Shown piece by piece: positions 58,765 through 64,000 of a stretch of 64,000 nt of DNA. The notes under the pieces were generated by a model. It saw nothing but the letters and a program-made list of their open reading frames with translations. It ran no database searches and was not told the DNA's origin. The first letter of the stretch is position 1. The number at the start of each line of letters is the position of its first letter. The position numbers and the translations under genes are program-made. This stretch comes from Pseudomonas sp. B6002 (lineage in GTDB: Bacteria; Pseudomonadota; Gammaproteobacteria; Pseudomonadales; Pseudomonadaceae): assembly GCF_013385985.1 (NCBI RefSeq), contig NZ_JACAOY010000004.1, positions 157,580 to 221,579 of the forward strand. The letters run 5' to 3'.

Positions 58765-59544
58765 ATGGAAAAGCCCCGCGACACCGGTAAACAGAAAGTC
58801 CGCTCGGCCGAAGTGGGCACCGATATCCTCAAGGCCCTGGCCGAACTGTCCCCCGCCACGTCATTGTCACGCCTGGCCGAGCACGTGCAGATGCCCGCCA
58901 GCAAGGTGCATCGCTATTTACAGGCGCTGATCGCCTCGGGGTTTGCCGAACAGAACACCGCCACCAACCATTACGGCCTGGGCCGCGAAGCGTTGCGCGT
59001 GGGCCTGGCCGCGCTGGGCAGCATGGACGTGCTGAAAGTCGGCGCGATGCCTCTGGCGGAGCTGCGCGATGAATTGAACGAAACCTGCTTTTTGGCGGTG
59101 TGGGGCAACCAAGGCGCCACCGTGGTGCAGATCGAACCCGCCGTGCGTGCGGTGACGGTGGTGACGCAGTTGGGCTCGGTACTGCCCCTGCTCAGTTCCT
59201 CCACCGGGCTGGTGTTCAGCGCCTACTTGCCGTCACGGGAGACCGTGGAATTGCGCGAGCGCGAAATCCAGGCGGGCACTGCCCACGCCCTGGCGGACGA
59301 CCAGGCCTACGCCACCGCCTGCGAACAGATCCGCAGCCGTGGCCTGCACTTTGTGCATGGCTTGCTGATGCCTGGGGTGGATGCGCTCTCGGCGCCGGTG
59401 TTCAACGCGGTCGGGCAGGTGGCGGCGGTGATGACCGTGGTCGGCCCCACCTCCCTGTTCCATGCCGATGAAGATGGCCCGGCGGCCCAGCACTTGCTGG
59501 CGGCGACCCGGGCCGTGAGCTGGCGCATGGGCTACCAGCCCTGA
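58765..59544 (+). CDS. hmgR: IclR-family regulator of homogentisate catabolism
   Basis: 259 aa. Winged helix-turn-helix (SLSRLAEHVQMPASKVHRYL) and a C-terminal effector domain (LPLLSSSTGLVFSAYLP). IclR-type HmgR represses hmgABC in P. putida until homogentisate binds; divergent placement here supports the same role. Start chosen at ATG 58765 (MEKPRDTGKQ); an in-frame TTG at 58702 would put the start inside the operator. It ends one base from the convergent dacB stop. Confidence 0.88.
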   Translation: MEKPRDTGKQKVRSAEVGTDILKALAELSPATSLSRLAEHVQMPASKVHRYLQALIASGFAEQNTATNHYGLGREALRVGLAALGSMDVLKVGAMPLAELRDELNETCFLAVWGNQGATVVQIEPAVRAVTVVTQLGSVLPLLSSSTGLVFSAYLPSRETVELREREIQAGTAHALADDQAYATACEQIRSRGLHFVHGLLMPGVDALSAPVFNAVGQVAAVMTVVGPTSLFHADEDGPAAQHLLAATRAVSWRMGYQP

Positions 59545-59545
59545 A

Positions 59546-61003
59546 TCAGTTGTCCCAACCGGCGAGGGCTACGGCCACGCGGTTTTCCACGGCCTTGACC
59601 TGCGCCCCGGCCACCACGTAGTTGTTGGTGACCATCGAGAACACCAACCGATGCCCGCGCGCATCATTGATGTAGCCACTGAGTGACGACACACCGCCCA
59701 TGGAACCGGTCTTGGCATGCAAGTTGTTCTCGGCCGGCGTGCCGACCAGGCGATAACGCAAGCTGCCACCCGTCATGCGGTCGGCGTTGCCAGCAATCGG
59801 CAGCGCGTTGTACCAGGCGTTGAACCAGGGTTGTTTGCTGGCCGCCAGCAACAGGTCGGTCAGGGTTTGCGAAGAGACCAGATTGCGTCGCGACAAACCG
59901 GAACCATCCACTTGATTCAGCGCGGCCGCATCCAGGCCCTGGCGCTTGAGAAACCCGGCCACCGCCAACGCCCCCGCCGCCGCCGTGCCGCTATTGGCGG
60001 TCTGGCGCCCCATGGCCTTGAGCAAGGCTTCGGACATGTTGTTGTTCGACAGTTTAAGCAGCGGCGTGATCAGTTCCTGCAACGGTGCCGATTGGTGTTC
60101 GGCCAGCACGCTGGCGGTTGCCGGGCTGGTGCCGCCCATCACCCGACGACCCGACACGCGGATGCCCTGCTGGGCCAACGCCTGTTCAAACAGGTTGGCC
60201 ACCAGTTGCGTCGGTTCCCAGACACTCACCAACTGCTGGCTCTGTTTGCCTGGCGCTACCGCACCACTGAGCTGCAGCAGGTTGGTGCCATGGCGGCGGT
60301 TGATCCCGTAGGTATTGCCCGGGCCGCTGACGGCGCGGTTACTCAATTGCAGGTAGTCGGTGGGCGGGAAGATCTCCACCCCCACCGGCTGGCCTGCACG
60401 CAACGGAGCCTTGGCAGTCACCAGCACGGTGCCCGCATCAAAATCGCTGTTGGGTGAGACGGTCAGCGCCGAAATCTGCGCGCCGTAGTAGGTGCTTTCA
60501 TCGTCATGGGACCAGTCGACGCCCAGCCGCTCGGCGTCAAACCAGGTGTCGTCGAACACCAGGTCGCCCTGCACCTCGCGCACGCCCCGGCTGGCGAGTT
60601 GCGCGGCCAGTACCTGGTAATCGGCAAACTGCAGGGTGGGATCGCCCAGGCCGCGCAGGTAGAGGTTGCCGGTCAGGCGATCACCTTGCTGCTGGCCGTT
60701 GCTCAAGAGCTGAGTGGAGAACCGATACTGCGGCCCCAGCACATCCATCGCCGCCGCCGTGGTCAACAACTTGAGGTTGGAGGCTGGCACCAGCCGTGTG
60801 CGCGGGTTGTGCTGGTAGAGCGTGGCGCCGCTACGGGCATCCCGCACCGTGAGGGAAACCGTGGCGCCATGCAGCGCCGGGTCGGCCAGCATTTGGTCCA
60901 GGCGCTGCCCGCTCGCGGTGTTCGAAGACGTGGCGCAACCGCCGAGCAACACACCGAAACCCAGCGCCATCGCGCTGGCCTGTATCCATCGTCCCAACCG
61001 CAT
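59546..61003 (-). CDS. dacB: D-alanyl-D-alanine carboxypeptidase/endopeptidase (PBP4 type)
   Basis: 485 aa, class C penicillin-binding protein. Lipoprotein signal with lipobox LLGGC (Cys23), then SxxK (Ser75-Lys78 in PASNLKLL), SNN (LSNNNMSEALL) and KTG (HAKTGSMGG). It trims or cleaves peptidoglycan cross-links in the periplasm. Most homologues have a cleaved rather than a lipid signal, so the predicted lipidation is worth noting. A 54-bp gap separates it from the YncE-like gene. Confidence 0.94.
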   Translation of the reverse strand: MRLGRWIQASAMALGFGVLLGGCATSSNTASGQRLDQMLADPALHGATVSLTVRDARSGATLYQHNPRTRLVPASNLKLLTTAAAMDVLGPQYRFSTQLLSNGQQQGDRLTGNLYLRGLGDPTLQFADYQVLAAQLASRGVREVQGDLVFDDTWFDAERLGVDWSHDDESTYYGAQISALTVSPNSDFDAGTVLVTAKAPLRAGQPVGVEIFPPTDYLQLSNRAVSGPGNTYGINRRHGTNLLQLSGAVAPGKQSQQLVSVWEPTQLVANLFEQALAQQGIRVSGRRVMGGTSPATASVLAEHQSAPLQELITPLLKLSNNNMSEALLKAMGRQTANSGTAAAGALAVAGFLKRQGLDAAALNQVDGSGLSRRNLVSSQTLTDLLLAASKQPWFNAWYNALPIAGNADRMTGGSLRYRLVGTPAENNLHAKTGSMGGVSSLSGYINDARGHRLVFSMVTNNYVVAGAQVKAVENRVAVALAGWDN

Positions 61004-61057
61004 AACCCTGGCATTCCTGAATCTAAGAAAGTGCGCAGCTTGGGTAATTCACCGCAT

Positions 61058-62089
61058 TCAATCAAGTGCCAGGGTGGTGATAGAGAATGTTCCCGCTTGA
61101 AACTGCGGGTCTGCCTTGGGCTCGGCGGCGGGCTGCACGTAGTCCATGGCCGGCAAGTAAACCCGTTGGTGCTGCGCGTCGAACGCCATGTTGTAGGCCA
61201 TCGGCAAGGTGCTGATGGTCGCTGCCACGGCGTAATGGTCGGCATCCGTCTGGTCGATCACCACAAGGCTGGCGTCCACACCGCTGGGGACCAGCAAGCG
61301 GCGATGCTGTGCGTCGTAGGCCACGGCGTTGACGTCACGCCCGATCGGCAATTTGGCCTTCACTTCACCCGTCTCGCGGTCCGCCACGATCAACAACGGC
61401 GTGTCACCTCGACAGGCCACAAACAAGCGTTGCCGCTCGACATCCTGAGCCAATGCGCTGGGCTTGGGGCAGTCGGCAAACTGCCAGGTGTCGAGCAGCG
61501 CAAAGTTGCTCGCGGCATAACGCGCGACCTTGCCTTCATCCCGCATGGGCAGAAAAAAGCTGCCATCGCCCTTGAGCAGCAGCGGGTCGATCTTCTTCAC
61601 GGCCAGCTCATGGGCACCGGTGATGCGCTCCAGCTTCGGATCAAACTCGAACAAGGTTGATCGGTCTGCACGGCGCCCACTGACGATGATCACTTTGCCG
61701 GTCAAAGGCTCGTACACCGCGCTGTTGAGGTTGCTTTGCGCCACCTCGATGCGCTTGAGCGGCTTGAGCGTGGATAACTGCACCACACTCAAACTGCCGT
61801 CGGTGTTGAGCACAAACACGCGATCCAACTCAGGCACGAACACCACGCCGTTGGCGCCTTGCGACTGCGCCACCGTCTTGACCGTTTTCTGGTGCTGAAC
61901 ATCAAACACCGTCAGGCCATTTTCACGCCGGGCCACAAACAGGTAGGGCCGCGTCGGGTCCAGGCCGACAAAGCCCCAACTGTGACCGGAACCGGGCAAC
62001 GTCACCCGGTGTTCACGGTGGGCGACGGCATCATCTGCCGCCGCCGTGGTGGTGATGAACAGGGCCAGTAGCCAAGCGAAGGCCTTCAT
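61058..62089 (-). CDS. YncE-like periplasmic beta-propeller protein
   Basis: 343 aa. Signal peptide to about residue 19 (AWLLALFITTTAAA), then about seven repeats of the YVTN/YncE propeller kind (for example GLTVFDVQHQKTVKTV; NSAVYEPLTGKVIIVSG; NAVAYDAQHRRLLVPSG). No catalytic residues are evident; such propellers bind ligands or partners. Start overlaps the stop of the TonB receptor gene by one base (TGATG), so the two are translationally coupled. In E. coli yncE also neighbours a TonB receptor gene (yncD). Confidence 0.88.
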   Translation of the reverse strand: MKAFAWLLALFITTTAAADDAVAHREHRVTLPGSGHSWGFVGLDPTRPYLFVARRENGLTVFDVQHQKTVKTVAQSQGANGVVFVPELDRVFVLNTDGSLSVVQLSTLKPLKRIEVAQSNLNSAVYEPLTGKVIIVSGRRADRSTLFEFDPKLERITGAHELAVKKIDPLLLKGDGSFFLPMRDEGKVARYAASNFALLDTWQFADCPKPSALAQDVERQRLFVACRGDTPLLIVADRETGEVKAKLPIGRDVNAVAYDAQHRRLLVPSGVDASLVVIDQTDADHYAVAATISTLPMAYNMAFDAQHQRVYLPAMDYVQPAAEPKADPQFQAGTFSITTLALD

Positions 62090-64000
62090 CAGAAGGTCAA
62101 CGTGCTGGAGACCGACACCTGGCGCGCATCGCCGATGGACACGAACTGCGTATTCACCGAAGACGTGTAATACGTGCGGTCGAACAGGTTCTTCACGTTG
62201 AGTTGGAACTTGACTTTCTGCCCGTCGATTTTGGTGTCGTAGCTGGCAAACGCATCGGCCACGGTGTAGCTCGGCAGTTCGAAGCTGTTGGCCGCGTCCC
62301 CTGCCCGCTCGCCCACATAACGCGCACCGGCGCCGACACGCAGCTGATCGCCACCCAGAATGCTGCCGAAGTCATACACGGCCGACAGCGAAGCGGTATT
62401 TTTCGCCACGTTCTGTAGGCGCTTACCTTTGAGTGCAGGGTCTTCGGTGACCTCGGCATCGGTGTAGGCGTAGCTGCCGATCAGGCTCCAGTTATCAGTC
62501 AGCTGGCCACTGGCATCCAGCTCCAGGCCACGGGAGCGCACCTTGCCCGCCACGCTGTAGACCGCTGCCAAGCCGTCGCCGACCTGCACCAGCACATTGC
62601 GTTTCTCGATATCGAACAGCGCGGCGCTGGCCGTGATGCGGCCCGGAATGTCGAGCTTGGTACCCAGTTCCCAGGCCTTGGACTGCTCCGGTTCCAGGCT
62701 ACCGTCTAGCACGCTTTTGTTAGCCAACGGAGCGATGGTCGAGTTGGGTTTGAACGACTCGGTGTAGCTGCCGTAGAAGGACAACTGGTCGGTATAGCGG
62801 TACACCAGACCAGCACGCGGTACCCACTTCTGGCCATTGCCATCGGTGTTGGCAGTGAACGGTACGCCCTTGCCCGCGTATTGGTCGTACATCTGGTAGC
62901 GCGCGCCGCCGACCAGAATCCATTGGTCATTCAGGTGAATGGCATCCTGGAAGAACAGCGAATCGCTGCGCAACAGGTCGGTCTGGTTGCTGTCAGGTGC
63001 ACTGACGGTCGTGCCAGCGACTTCGTTGCCATATACCGGGTTGTTATAGTTGAAGACACCCCGCGGGGCTTGGCGAATCAGGTCAGCGCGGTAGATCTTG
63101 CGGTATTCGTCATCCAGGCCGAACACCAGGTCATGTTGCATGCCGGCGACGTCAACCTTGCCTTCCAGGCTGGTGGTAGCGAAACGGTCGGTGGTCAACG
63201 CGCCCTGCGTGCCGTCCATGCTGCGGGTCAACGTACCGTTGGTGTTCACCTTGACCACACGCACCTGGCTGGCATCGTACGTCTCGCGGTTCCAGCTGTA
63301 GCCGAAGTGGGCTTTCCAGTCGTCGTTCAGATCATGATCGACTTCCAGGCGGTACAGGTCGGAGCGGCCTTCCATGTTGTTGAACGGCTCATCCAGGCGA
63401 CGGGTCGCAGGGATGTTCAACGGGTGGTTGGTCTTGGGGTCGATGGCAGTGCCACGGTCGAACGGTGAAAGGAATTCACGGTGTTCATAGGCAAACACCA
63501 CCTTGGTGGTGTCGCCATACCAGGCCAGCGACGGCGCCACCAGCGTCTCGCGGTGGGTGCCGAAGTTGCGCCAGTAGTCTTCGTCTTCATGGTCGACGAT
63601 CAGGCGATAAGCCAGGCCGCTGTCACCAATCGGGCCGGTGGTGTCGAGGTTGCCGCCGCTGCCGTTCTTGCCATCACCAAAAGTCGAACCGCGTGCGGTC
63701 AACGAAGTGGACTGCACCAGTTCAGGCTTTTTGCTGACGATGTTGACGACGCCGCCCGGGTCCTGGATGCCGTACAACAATGACGACGGGCCCTTGAGTA
63801 CTTCAACGCGCTCGGCGGTGGAGTTCAACGCACGGCCCTGCACCACGGGCATGCCGTCCTGCATGATCGAGCCGTTACGGTTGTCGCCGAAACCCCGCAG
63901 CATCACCGCATCCTGCGTGCTGCCGAGGGTGTTTGCCTGGGTAATGCCACTGATGTTGCCCAGGGCGTCGTCCAGGTTGCGTGGCTGTTGATCACGCAGC
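62089..64000 (-). CDS. TonB-dependent siderophore receptor, 5' end beyond the window
   Basis: 636 residues visible; the N-terminus (signal peptide and most of the plug) lies past 64000. The frame stays open to the edge. The plug end is seen as DAVMLRGFGDNRNGSIMQDG and ERVEVLKGPSSLLYGIQDPGGVVNIVSKKP, cut here to its core, followed by a barrel with ARGSTFGDG, KAWELGTKLDIPG, NLFDRTYYTSS and a terminal Phe. The type is FhuE/FpvA/FoxA-like. Cargo not determined. Any N-terminal signalling domain would be outside the window. Confidence 0.93.
   Translation of the reverse strand, partial: LRDQQPRNLDDALGNISGITQANTLGSTQDAVMLRGFGDNRNGSIMQDGMPVVQGRALNSTAERVEVLKGPSSLLYGIQDPGGVVNIVSKKPELVQSTSLTARGSTFGDGKNGSGGNLDTTGPIGDSGLAYRLIVDHEDEDYWRNFGTHRETLVAPSLAWYGDTTKVVFAYEHREFLSPFDRGTAIDPKTNHPLNIPATRRLDEPFNNMEGRSDLYRLEVDHDLNDDWKAHFGYSWNRETYDASQVRVVKVNTNGTLTRSMDGTQGALTTDRFATTSLEGKVDVAGMQHDLVFGLDDEYRKIYRADLIRQAPRGVFNYNNPVYGNEVAGTTVSAPDSNQTDLLRSDSLFFQDAIHLNDQWILVGGARYQMYDQYAGKGVPFTANTDGNGQKWVPRAGLVYRYTDQLSFYGSYTESFKPNSTIAPLANKSVLDGSLEPEQSKAWELGTKLDIPGRITASAALFDIEKRNVLVQVGDGLAAVYSVAGKVRSRGLELDASGQLTDNWSLIGSYAYTDAEVTEDPALKGKRLQNVAKNTASLSAVYDFGSILGGDQLRVGAGARYVGERAGDAANSFELPSYTVADAFASYDTKIDGQKVKFQLNVKNLFDRTYYTSSVNTQFVSIGDARQVSVSSTLTF

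Overview
The window reads as chromosome of a Pseudomonas of the P. fluorescens group. The evidence is high-GC coding with Pseudomonas core gene order (pdxJ-recO-era-rnc-lepB-lepA; lptG-lptF divergent from pepA-holC-valS; fecIRA; hmgA-fahA-maiA), a LexA box of the CTG-N10-CAG type, and about eighteen REP/REPIN palindromes of the kinds that litter P. fluorescens intergenic DNA. I saw no rRNA, tRNA, CRISPR array, transposase, integrase or phage gene. Assignments rest on reading the proteins and motifs by eye; no database search was run.

Layout. (1) 1-9410: a dispersed intergenic repeat, then a long leftward accessory catabolic cluster. In transcription order it is an amidase, an imidase/polysaccharide-deacetylase-fold hydrolase, an MFS transporter, two short-chain dehydrogenases, a 102-aa Cys-rich protein, a COG0523 (CobW-type) GTPase and a solute-binding-like protein with no signal peptide. 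A divergent GntR/FCD regulator with two winged-helix domains faces it, and the shared intergenic region holds two near-identical 27-bp palindromic sites. This is the best candidate for an undescribed system. (2) 9572-15031: a Lon-family protease behind a near-consensus heat-shock promoter, then a chagasin-type protease inhibitor, a YhhN/TMEM86 membrane protein and cmoA-cmoB. (3) 15160-25650, leftward: tadA with a Tat-exported multicopper oxidase, pdxJ, recO, era, rnc, lepB, lepA, then lptG and lptF. (4) 25924-34776: pepA, holC, a small acidic protein, valS, rlmF, an HU protein (leftward), the nucleoid protein gene yejK/ndpA and a membrane-anchored glutaredoxin. (5) 34941-42726: two iron-sensing cassettes back to back. 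Leftward is DUF3649-PepSY-DUF3325-ECF sigma-FecR; rightward is fecI-fecR-fecA (ferric citrate). One Fur-box-like site lies between them. (6) 42977-53819: LysR/MFS efflux pair, HPF-like protein, LysR/sdaA/transporter serine module, DUF3509, psiE, SOS-controlled yebG, a leucine-dehydrogenase homologue that lacks the catalytic lysine, and a SirB1-like protein. (7) 53935-59544: homogentisate (tyrosine/phenylalanine) catabolism with its IclR regulator and a phased operator-like triple repeat. (8) 59546-64000: a PBP4-type peptidase, then a YncE-like beta-propeller translationally coupled to a TonB-dependent receptor that runs off the right edge.

REPINs sit mostly between convergent or tandem genes. 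Three lie inside the region-1 operon, where they would shape mRNA processing. Several junctions look rearranged from what I recall of other pseudomonads: lepA lacks mucD upstream, and lepB-rnc lacks the usual DUF4845 gene.
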